64,000 bases of DNA from Nonlabens agnitus. Lineage in GTDB: Bacteria > Bacteroidota > Bacteroidia > Flavobacteriales > Flavobacteriaceae. The position numbers were made by a program, and so were the translations under genes. Positions within the stretch are counted from its first letter, which is position 1. Each line of letters begins with the position of its first letter. Below the pieces are notes generated by a model, which saw only the letters and a program-made list of their open reading frames with translations, was not told where the DNA came from and did no database searches. Positions 56,095 through 63,182 of the stretch are shown piece after piece. Location of the stretch: positions 1,588,501-1,652,500 of the forward strand of contig NZ_MQUC01000003.1 of the NCBI RefSeq assembly GCF_002994045.1. Reading direction: 5' to 3'.

Positions 56095-56928
56095 ATGGCA
56101 AGAAAGAAAGTTGACCCCAATAACATGTCCTTTCTGGACCACGTAGAGGAATTACGCTGGTGTATAATCAGGTCCCTAGTGGGAATTATGATTGGTGCCG
56201 TTGTGGTATTCATTGCAAAGGATTTTGTCTTTGATACCATCATTTTTGGACCTAAACGTGCCGATTTCTTCACCTATGACTTCTTTTGTAACATAGGTAG
56301 GTTCTTTGGGATTGAAAGCGACTTTTGCGATCCTAACTTTGGTTTTAAAGTGCAGTCCAAAGAGATGTCAGATGAATTTTCGGCTCACATTTGGACCTCT
56401 ATTACCTTAGGATTTGTGATTGCTTTTCCTTGGGTGTTATATCAAGTATGGAAGTTTATCGCTCCAGGACTTAAGAGTAATGAGAAAAAGTACAGCAGCG
56501 GTTTCATTTTTGTGAGTTCGCTATTGTTCTTCATAGGTGTGGTTTTTGGCTACTATATCATTGCACCCTTATCGGTCCACTTTATGGTGACATATAATTT
56601 GAGCGCAGAAGTGGTAACCGAGCCTAGCCTGGCGAGTTATATCGCCTACATTCGAGCATCTGTTTTGGCTTCTGGTTTATTATTTGAATTGCCCATCATC
56701 ATTTATTTCTTAACTAAGATTGGTCTGGTAACACCAGAGATTATGCGCAAGTCGCGCAAGTTCGCCCTGGTGATTGTATTGATCGTGGCCGCGGTCATCA
56801 CACCACCAGACATCGCAAGCCAGGTGATTGTAGCGATTCCAGTATTATTGCTTTATGAAGTAAGTATTTATATATCAAAGTTCGTCTTGATGAGAGACGC
56901 ACGCAGAAAAAGAAAATTAGCAGCATAA
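56095..56928 (+). CDS. tatC: Sec-independent protein translocase TatC
   Basis: 277 aa inner-membrane protein with six helices, recognising twin-arginine signal peptides. The N-terminal MSFLDHVEELRWCIIRS is the conserved cytoplasmic TatC motif with the SFLDHxEELR core; FPWVLYQVWKFIAPGL and the FELPIIIYFLTKIGLV loop with its conserved Glu are present. An extra periplasmic segment at about 45-95 (DFFCNIGRFFGIESDFCDPN) contains two cysteines, seen in other Bacteroidota TatC. No tatA gene is adjacent. Confidence 0.97.
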   Translation: MARKKVDPNNMSFLDHVEELRWCIIRSLVGIMIGAVVVFIAKDFVFDTIIFGPKRADFFTYDFFCNIGRFFGIESDFCDPNFGFKVQSKEMSDEFSAHIWTSITLGFVIAFPWVLYQVWKFIAPGLKSNEKKYSSGFIFVSSLLFFIGVVFGYYIIAPLSVHFMVTYNLSAEVVTEPSLASYIAYIRASVLASGLLFELPIIIYFLTKIGLVTPEIMRKSRKFALVIVLIVAAVITPPDIASQVIVAIPVLLLYEVSIYISKFVLMRDARRKRKLAA

Positions 56929-56932
56929 CAAA

Positions 56933-57289
56933 ATGAGCGACTTAGTAAAAGAATTCAACGAGTATCGTGAGCGCATGAATGGCGCTATTACTCAGGATAA
57001 CAATAAGATCCTTAAACGTATCTTCAACCTCGATACCAATGCATTTACAGCAGGCGCACTGGACAAGAAAACCAAAGAGTTATTGGGTCTTGTCGCCAGT
57101 ACGGTACTGCGATGTGATGATTGTGTAAAATATCACCTTGAAGAAAGTCACAAGGCAGGTTTGTCCAAAGAAGAAGTTGTGGAAGCTTTATCCATTGCAA
57201 CACTTGTAGGTGGTACCATCGTGATACCACATTTGCGCCGTGCTTATGAATATTGGGACGCTGTAGAGCAGCAAGCTAAAGCTGAATAA
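56933..57289 (+). CDS. Carboxymuconolactone decarboxylase/AhpD-like protein
   Basis: 118 aa all-helical AhpD-fold protein. The CxxC-H motif is C61-D-D-C64...H68 within LRCDDCVKYHLEESHKAG, the arrangement of AhpD-type peroxidase reductants rather than true decarboxylases. Probable thiol redox function. It starts 4 bp after tatC. Confidence 0.92.
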   Translation: MSDLVKEFNEYRERMNGAITQDNNKILKRIFNLDTNAFTAGALDKKTKELLGLVASTVLRCDDCVKYHLEESHKAGLSKEEVVEALSIATLVGGTIVIPHLRRAYEYWDAVEQQAKAE

Positions 57290-57306
57290 AAATCAATGAG
57301 CTAAAG

Positions 57307-57774
57307 ATGAGATTTAATAGTAAAAAAGGACTTTTAATGCTAAGTGTGATAGTATTTGTTACCACATTGTTGCTCTATCTTCTTTTCTCATCTTTAAGCA
57401 ATACGCAAAAAAACCTCGCAATGTGGATTCCCAGTATCGTGTTGATGCTAGCAGTTCCTGTTTTCCTGCTATGGATTTACCTTCAGACCTATTACGTTTT
57501 GGAAGATGGTGAACTTAAATACGTGTCTGGTCCCATAAGAGGATCTGTCAGGATCTCGAAGATTGAACAGGTAATTAAAAACACAACTCTTTGGGTTGGC
57601 TTGAAACCAGCGACTGCTCGCAACGGTATCATCGTCAAATATGATAATTACAATGAACTATACATTAGCCCAGCTAACAATGAGAAGTTCATTGAAAAAC
57701 TATTGGAGCTCAATCCCGATATTGTCGTCAAGGACGACAAGGATGATATTTTTCCAGGCGCTCCTATCAATTAA
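57307..57774 (+). CDS. PH-domain-like membrane protein
   Basis: 155 aa. Two transmembrane helices at about 10-30 and 38-58, then a bacterial PH-like domain (about 60-150) beginning YYVLEDGELKYVSGPIRGSVRISKIEQV, with the usual GIIVKYDNYNELYISPANNEKFIEKL. Function not known for the family. Same run of plus-strand genes, 17 bp from its neighbour upstream and 5 bp from that downstream. Confidence 0.82.
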   Translation: MRFNSKKGLLMLSVIVFVTTLLLYLLFSSLSNTQKNLAMWIPSIVLMLAVPVFLLWIYLQTYYVLEDGELKYVSGPIRGSVRISKIEQVIKNTTLWVGLKPATARNGIIVKYDNYNELYISPANNEKFIEKLLELNPDIVVKDDKDDIFPGAPIN

Positions 57775-57779
57775 AATTT

Positions 57780-58352
57780 ATGAAAATTTATACCAAGACT
57801 GGTGACACAGGAGAAACTTCTCTTTTTGGAGGCACTCGAGTTCCTAAAAGTAATATGAGAATTGACAGTTATGGAACCGTTGATGAACTCAATTCATGGA
57901 TGGGATTGCTTAGAGACCAACCAGTGGACGATGCGACAAAAAAGTTTATCATAGAAATCCAAGACCACCTTTTTACCATAGGCGCGATTCTAGCCACACC
58001 ACCAGAAAAGGAATTGCTCAAAAATGGCCAAGAGCGACTTAACATCTCTAAAATTTCTGACGATCACGTGGCGCAACTAGAGACTCAGATGGATCTAATG
58101 GAAGAAGGTTTACCGCAAATGACGCACTTTATATTGCCAGGCGGCCATCAGTCTGTGTCATTCTGTCACATAACAAGGACCGTTTGTAGACGTGCAGAGC
58201 GTCTCGCTGTGGATTTGAATATCAGCGAGCCCATCGATCCACAAGTGATCAAGTATTTAAACAGACTTTCTGACTACCTATTTGTATTGGCACGCAAGTT
58301 GTCTAAAGATCTACAAGCAGAAGAGATCAAGTGGATTCCTAAAAAACATTAG
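57780..58352 (+). CDS. PduO-type cob(I)alamin adenosyltransferase
   Basis: 190 aa enzyme adding the adenosyl group of ATP to cob(I)alamin. N-terminal KIYTKTGDTGETSLFGGTRVPK (ATP-binding P-loop-like segment, 2-23), DSYGTVDELNSWMG and the C-terminal CRRAERLAVDL...YLNRLSDYLFVLAR. Adenosylcobalamin is needed by methylmalonyl-CoA mutase, whose chaperone gene meaB lies 5 kb downstream. Confidence 0.95.
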   Translation: MKIYTKTGDTGETSLFGGTRVPKSNMRIDSYGTVDELNSWMGLLRDQPVDDATKKFIIEIQDHLFTIGAILATPPEKELLKNGQERLNISKISDDHVAQLETQMDLMEEGLPQMTHFILPGGHQSVSFCHITRTVCRRAERLAVDLNISEPIDPQVIKYLNRLSDYLFVLARKLSKDLQAEEIKWIPKKH

Positions 58353-58489
58353 ATCATAATTAGCAGTTTCATTTAAGACGATTTGCTAGTTCAACCTTGA
58401 GGATTCACACTTTACATTTTGACAAAACAATTTGATTTCCAAAAGCTTAACCGCTCTTTAAAATCTTGAATCTTAAATTATCAAAAAAA

Positions 58490-58520
58490 TTTGGAAAAGT
58501 GGACAAACGGTCTATTTTTG
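58490..58520 (+). promoter_or_regulatory. Complete Bacteroidota-type promoter of the DUF2795 gene
   Basis: TTTG at 58490-58493 and TATTTTTG at 58513-58520, spaced by 19 bp, match both the -33 and -7 consensus. The start codon is 24 bp further. This is the best two-box promoter I found in the window. Confidence 0.75.
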
Positions 58521-58544
58521 CAAAAAAAATAAACGAGTAAAATT

Positions 58545-58766
58545 ATGTATTGGACACTAGAACTTGCATCCTATTTAAGCGATGCGCCTTGGCCAGCAGA
58601 AAAGGATGAGCTTATCGACTATGCCATCCGTACCGGTGCACCTCTAGAGGTTGTAGAAAACCTGCAAGCTATTGAGGATGAAGGTGATTCTTATGAGTCT
58701 ATCCAGGAAATCTGGCCAGACTATCCTACAGACGATGATTACCTCTGGAATGAGGATGAATACTAG
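58545..58766 (+). CDS. DUF2795 domain-containing small protein
   Basis: 73 aa acidic protein. The core LASYLSDAPWPAEKDELIDYAIRTGAPLEVVENLQ is a DUF2795 domain, and the tail is very acidic (DYPTDDDYLWNEDEY). Function unknown. It has a strong promoter and its own terminator, so it is probably well expressed as a single-gene unit. Confidence 0.93.
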   Translation: MYWTLELASYLSDAPWPAEKDELIDYAIRTGAPLEVVENLQAIEDEGDSYESIQEIWPDYPTDDDYLWNEDEY

Positions 58767-58781
58767 ACACCTATAACTTTC

Positions 58782-58810
58782 AAAAAGTCTCGTAATGAGG
58801 CTTTTTTTTT
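58782..58810 (+). terminator. Terminator of the DUF2795 gene
   Basis: Ten-bp stem with one G-U pair (AAAAAGTCTC / GAGGCTTTTT), loop GTAAT, then a run of T's. It lies 15 bp after the stop. Confidence 0.9.
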
Positions 58811-58883
58811 GCTTTAAATTTAAGACCTTAGCAAGAGCGATTTAAAATATTTAAATAGCTATTAATCAATTATATAACACCAC

Positions 58884-61800
58884 ATGGGACTATTAGATTC
58901 CGTTTTAAAAATATTCGTAGGCGACAAATCAAAACAAGACGTGGCAGAGCTACAGCCCAATGTCACTAAGACTTTGAGTTTTGAAAAAGAGATGGAAGGC
59001 CTATCGATAGACGAGCTGCGCCATAAAACTACTGAGTTTAAAGAGAAGATCGCTTCCGCGAAAGCGAACACGCTACAGCAAATATCTTCTTTACAGGAAG
59101 ATGCCAATAATGAAGATGACATTGACAAGCGTGAAGAGATCTATGAGCAAATAGATAAACTTCAAGAGCAGGCTTATGAAGAAGCCGAAGTTGTCCTGAA
59201 CGAGATCATGCCAGAAGCCTTTGCGGTAATGAAAGAAACAGCAAAGCGTTTTTATCACAATACTGAAATTAAAGTTGCAGCAACCTCTAGAGATCGCGAG
59301 TTAAGCGGTGAAAAGGATTATGTGATACTCGATGGCGATCATGCAATCTGGTCCAACTCTTGGGATGCCGCTGGGAAGCCTATTACCTGGGACATGATTC
59401 ACTACGATGTTCAAATTATAGGTGGTACCGCGCTTCACATGGGTAAAATTGCAGAAATGCAGACTGGTGAAGGTAAAACTCTTGTGGCAACCTTGCCTGT
59501 GTACCTTAATGCCTTGACCGGTAATGGTGTTCATGTTGTAACCGTGAATGATTATCTGGCTAAACGTGACAGTGCCTGGATAGGACCATTGTTTGAATTT
59601 CATGGTTTAAGTATTGATTGTATTGATTATCACAAACCCAATTCTGAAGCACGTCGCAAGGCCTATCTAGCAGATATCACTTATGGAACCAACAATGAAT
59701 TTGGTTTTGATTACTTAAGGGATAATATGGCTCACGCCACGGCAGACTTGGTACAGCGCAAACATAATTATGCGATCATTGATGAAACGGATTCTGTTCT
59801 TATCGATGATGCCCGTACACCATTGATCATTTCAGGTCCTGTACCAGAAGGTGATCGTCAGGAGTTTGATGTCCTCAAACGTCCCGTAGAAAACATTGTT
59901 AGTGTTCAAAGAAAGGAACTTGTGCAAACTTTGGCGAAAGCCAAAAAATTAATTGCAGAAGGTGACACCAAAGAAGGTGGACTTGAATTGCTAAGAGTGT
60001 ATCGCGGTTTGCCTAAAAACAAAGCCTTGATCAAGTTCTTAAGTGAGGAAGGTATCAAGCAGTTATTGCAAAAGACTGAGAACCACTACATGCAGGACAA
60101 CAATCGCGAGATGCCTACTGTAGATGCAGAGTTGTATTTTGTAATTGATGAAAAGAACAATCAGGTAGAACTGACAGATAAGGGAATTGAATTCCTTTCT
60201 GGAGATGATGATCCAGAATTCTTTGTAATGCCAGAAGTAGGTGTTGAAATAGGTCGCATTGAAAGCGCTGGATTGAGCAAGGAAGAAGAAGCAGAGAAGA
60301 AAGAGGAACTCTTCCGGGAGTTTGCGGTCAAATCAGAACGTATTCACACGTTGAATCAGCTGTTGAAGGCTTATACCCTATTTGAACGCGATACAGAATA
60401 TGTCGTGATGTCTAAAGATAAAAAGACACGCGATGCCACAACTGGCGCGATCAAAACGGTGAGTGAGGAACAAGTCATGATCGTTGATGAGCAAACAGGT
60501 CGTATCATGGATGGCCGTCGTTATAGCGATGGATTGCACCAGGCGATTGAGGCAAAAGAAAATGTAAAGATTCAGGATGCCACGCAGACCTTTGCTACCA
60601 TCACGCTTCAGAATTACTTTAGAATGTACAAAAAGCTGGCTGGTATGACTGGTACTGCGGTCACTGAAGCTGGCGAATTCTGGGAAATCTATAAACTAGA
60701 CGTGGTAGAGATTCCTACCAACAGACCTATTGCTCGTGATGACCGTCAAGATTTGGTTTACAAAACCAAGCGAGAAAAGTACGGCGCCGTTATAGAAGAG
60801 GTGACCCGATTAAAAGAAGCTGGTCGTCCTGTATTGATAGGTACCACATCGGTTGATATATCTGAGTTGTTGAGCAGAACCCTACAACGTGCTGGTATTG
60901 AGCACAACGTATTGAACGCAAAACAACACAAACGAGAGTCTGAAATCGTTGCAGAAGCTGGAAACGCTGGACAAATCACTATCGCCACAAACATGGCAGG
61001 TCGTGGTACAGACATCAAGTTGTCTGAAGAAGTCAAAAAAGCTGGTGGTCTTGCCATCATAGGTACAGAGCGTCACGATTCACGTCGCGTCGATAGACAA
61101 TTGCGCGGTCGTGCTGGTCGTCAAGGAGATCCAGGAAGTTCACAGTTTTACGTTTCATTGGAAGATAACTTGATGCGATTATTTGGTTCTGAGCGTATGG
61201 CCAAAACCATGGATAGACTGGGAATGAAAGAAGGCGAAGTCATCCAGCATTCCATGATTTCAAAGTCCATCGAGCGTGCACAGAAAAAAGTGGAAGAAAA
61301 TGCCTTTGGAGTTCGTAAACGTCTATTGGAATATGATGACGTGATGAATGCCCAACGCGAGGTGATTTACAAGCGTCGTTACAATGCATTGTTCGGTGAT
61401 CGTCTTGCGGTGGATATTGCAAACATGATTTATGATATTGCAGAAAATATCACACAGACCAACAAGATCGCACAAGACTTCAAAAACTTTGATTTTGAAT
61501 TGATTCGCTACTTCTCCATGAGTAGCCCGTTGACGGAAGCAGAATTCAAATCCAAATCAGAGCCACAAATAACATCTGCCATCTATAAGGCTGCTTACCA
61601 GCACTATAAAGAGAAGATGGAACGCACGGCGAGAGAAGTTTATCCAGTCATCAAAAATGTGGTAGAAAATGACGAGCGCAACTATGAGCGTATCGCCGTT
61701 CCATTTACGGATGGCATCAAAACGCTCAATGTGTCCACGAATTTGAAAGACGCGTACGATTCAGAAGGAAAGTCCCTAGTGACAGACTTTGAGAAGAATA

Positions 61801-62300
61801 TTACGCTTGCGATCATTGACGATGCTTGGAAAACGCACCTTCGCAAGATGGACGAGTTGAAGCAAAGTGTACAACTCGCCGTTCACGAACAAAAAGATCC
61901 ATTATTGATCTATAAGTTTGAGGCATTTGAGTTGTTCAAGGAGATGATCGATAAGGTGAATAAAGAAGTTATTGGCTTCATGTTCAAAGGCGACTTGCCC
62001 ACTCAGGATTCCAGAGCCATCCAAGAAGCCCGCGAACAAAAAGCTGAAAAGACAACTACCTCAAAAGATGAAGTCTTGAATAGCGATGAGCAGGCAGCCC
62101 GCAATAGGGCCGTTGGTGCCGGTGCAAGCCAGCAACAACGCCAACCAGTTACGGAAACCATCACACGCGACCAACCTAAAATAGGCCGTAACGATCAAGT
62201 TACCATCAAGAACATCATGACTGGTGAAGCCAAGGAATGTAAATACAAACAAGCCATTCCATTGATCAATAAAGGTGAATGGGTATTGGATAAATATTAA
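58884..62300 (+). CDS. secA: Preprotein translocase motor subunit SecA
   Basis: 1138 aa ATPase driving Sec export; the large size is normal for Bacteroidota, owing to insertions in the N-terminal region and NBD1. Walker A MQTGEGKT at 192-199, DETD of Walker B, the pre-protein cross-linking region, motif VI QLRGRAGRQGDPG, and the helical scaffold LAIIDDAWKTHLRKMDELKQSV. The C-terminal tail lacks the zinc-binding CxCx8CH motif and ends EWVLDKY. A one-mismatch palindrome copy (59052-59065) encodes IASAKANT. Confidence 0.98.
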   Translation: MGLLDSVLKIFVGDKSKQDVAELQPNVTKTLSFEKEMEGLSIDELRHKTTEFKEKIASAKANTLQQISSLQEDANNEDDIDKREEIYEQIDKLQEQAYEEAEVVLNEIMPEAFAVMKETAKRFYHNTEIKVAATSRDRELSGEKDYVILDGDHAIWSNSWDAAGKPITWDMIHYDVQIIGGTALHMGKIAEMQTGEGKTLVATLPVYLNALTGNGVHVVTVNDYLAKRDSAWIGPLFEFHGLSIDCIDYHKPNSEARRKAYLADITYGTNNEFGFDYLRDNMAHATADLVQRKHNYAIIDETDSVLIDDARTPLIISGPVPEGDRQEFDVLKRPVENIVSVQRKELVQTLAKAKKLIAEGDTKEGGLELLRVYRGLPKNKALIKFLSEEGIKQLLQKTENHYMQDNNREMPTVDAELYFVIDEKNNQVELTDKGIEFLSGDDDPEFFVMPEVGVEIGRIESAGLSKEEEAEKKEELFREFAVKSERIHTLNQLLKAYTLFERDTEYVVMSKDKKTRDATTGAIKTVSEEQVMIVDEQTGRIMDGRRYSDGLHQAIEAKENVKIQDATQTFATITLQNYFRMYKKLAGMTGTAVTEAGEFWEIYKLDVVEIPTNRPIARDDRQDLVYKTKREKYGAVIEEVTRLKEAGRPVLIGTTSVDISELLSRTLQRAGIEHNVLNAKQHKRESEIVAEAGNAGQITIATNMAGRGTDIKLSEEVKKAGGLAIIGTERHDSRRVDRQLRGRAGRQGDPGSSQFYVSLEDNLMRLFGSERMAKTMDRLGMKEGEVIQHSMISKSIERAQKKVEENAFGVRKRLLEYDDVMNAQREVIYKRRYNALFGDRLAVDIANMIYDIAENITQTNKIAQDFKNFDFELIRYFSMSSPLTEAEFKSKSEPQITSAIYKAAYQHYKEKMERTAREVYPVIKNVVENDERNYERIAVPFTDGIKTLNVSTNLKDAYDSEGKSLVTDFEKNITLAIIDDAWKTHLRKMDELKQSVQLAVHEQKDPLLIYKFEAFELFKEMIDKVNKEVIGFMFKGDLPTQDSRAIQEAREQKAEKTTTSKDEVLNSDEQAARNRAVGAGASQQQRQPVTETITRDQPKIGRNDQVTIKNIMTGEAKECKYKQAIPLINKGEWVLDKY

Positions 62301-62303
62301 TAT

Positions 62304-62319
62304 CGCTTTCGCGAAAGCG
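62304..62319. repeat. Common palindrome, copy directly after secA
   Basis: Perfect 16-bp palindrome with core 62305-62318, beginning 4 bp after the secA stop and 7 bp before its terminator. Confidence 0.9.
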
Positions 62320-62325
62320 TCATTT

Positions 62326-62357
62326 AACAAAGCCTGAACGATCGTTCAGGCTTTGTT
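62326..62357 (+). terminator. secA terminator, a perfect 32-bp palindrome
   Basis: Arms AACAAAGCCTGAACGA and its exact complement with no spacer; the RNA would fold with a small GAUC loop. It is followed by GTT and a moderately T-rich stretch. Confidence 0.8.
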
Positions 62358-62403
62358 GTTTGTAAAAGATTTGATCTATTTCAAAAATTTAGCTTCTGCA
62401 CAA

Positions 62404-62485
62404 AACCATATCTCGACTGTCGCTCGATACTGGTTAATTAAATAGACAATGCAACCACTTCGAGCGGCAGTCGAGAAGCGGTGAT
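62404..62485. repeat. REP-like hairpin element, copy 1
   Basis: 82 bp. The left arm TCTCGACTGTCGCTCGA and right arm TCGAGCGGCAGTCGAGA are inverted with one mismatch in 17, separated by about 34 bases. It ends GAAGCGGTGAT. About 97% identical to copy 2. Confidence 0.88.
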
Positions 62486-62510
62486 AAATAGAGCAACGAT
62501 CACTTTATAC

Positions 62511-62592
62511 AACCATATCTCGACTATCGCTCGATACTGGTTTATTAAATAGACAATGCAACCACTTCGAGCGGCAGTCGAGAAGCGGTGAT
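62511..62592. repeat. REP-like hairpin element, copy 2
   Basis: 82 bp, differing from copy 1 at only two visible positions, and offset from it by 107 bp with 25 bp of unrelated sequence between them. Confidence 0.88.
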
Positions 62593-62630
62593 GAATAAAA
62601 AGACAATCCTCTTAACAGCGATTATTTCAC

Positions 62631-62710
62631 AACTAACTCTCGATATTGGTTTACGGCATTTTGAATTTCACCAATGAAACCACTTCGAGCGACAGTCGAG
62701 AAGCGGTGAT
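62631..62710. repeat. REP-like hairpin element, copy 3 (degenerate left arm)
   Basis: The right arm (62678-62710) is conserved apart from GCGACAG for GCGGCAG. The left arm is shortened to CTCTCGATATTGG and the centre differs, so this copy has decayed and can no longer form the full hairpin. Confidence 0.75.
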
Positions 62711-62798
62711 TCTATTATTTCAAATGCTAAGATTGACTCACTTAACAGTCCTGTAAGATTTTCCATTCAAAAATCAGCTTATCTTCAAAACAAAAACG

Positions 62799-63143
62799 AT
62801 GAGCGATAAAAGCAAGGATGAGATTTATGATGAATTCTATGATCTGGTAAATATGACGCCCAGCGAACTGGAAGACTGGCTGGATACAGATAAGTCGAAA
62901 GGTGTAGGTCAGGACAGCGGCGACGGTGAGGCCATTGGACACAAATCGGGACGCAAGATCATCAAGATCAAAAACAAGAAAAAAGACGAACTAACTGATA
63001 CCAACTATGACCACATGAACAAAGTCATAGGCTACATCAACCGTCACAAGGCACAAAAGCCCAGCAGCGACATCAAGGAATCTGACTGGCGCTATAGTCT
63101 TAAAAATTGGGGCCACGATCCCTGCAAGGAAATGGATTGTTAG
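62799..63143 (+). CDS. DUF3140 family protein
   Basis: 114 aa charged protein. DUF3140 features: EFYDLVNMTPSELEDWL (about 12-28), the GRKIIKIKNKKK block and MNKVIGYINRHKAQKP, ending SDWRYSLKNWGHDPCK. Family function unknown; the fold suggests a nucleic-acid-binding or plasmid-stability-like role, unproven. It stands alone after the repeat cluster. Confidence 0.88.
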   Translation: MSDKSKDEIYDEFYDLVNMTPSELEDWLDTDKSKGVGQDSGDGEAIGHKSGRKIIKIKNKKKDELTDTNYDHMNKVIGYINRHKAQKPSSDIKESDWRYSLKNWGHDPCKEMDC

Positions 63144-63182
63144 TCCAGATTTATTGCGATCTTTAGGTCATAAATCCTACCA

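Larger units (their letters stand above)
62301..62798. other. Intergenic region after secA with palindrome, terminator and three REP-like elements
   Basis: 498 bp with no gene. In order: palindrome copy (62304-62319), secA terminator (62326-62357), REP-like elements 1-3 (62404-62485, 62511-62592, 62631-62710) and about 88 bp of leader before the DUF3140 gene. Confidence 0.8.

Noticed and set aside
62061..62330. 89-codon minus-strand frame over the secA 3' end
   Set aside because: Antisense shadow; its AFAKA start comes from the palindrome and its body mirrors secA.
62404..62710. Reading the three repeats after secA as CRISPR or attachment sites
   Set aside because: Copies are 82 bp with internal inverted arms and irregular spacing, and there is no integrase or cas gene; REP-like is the better fit.
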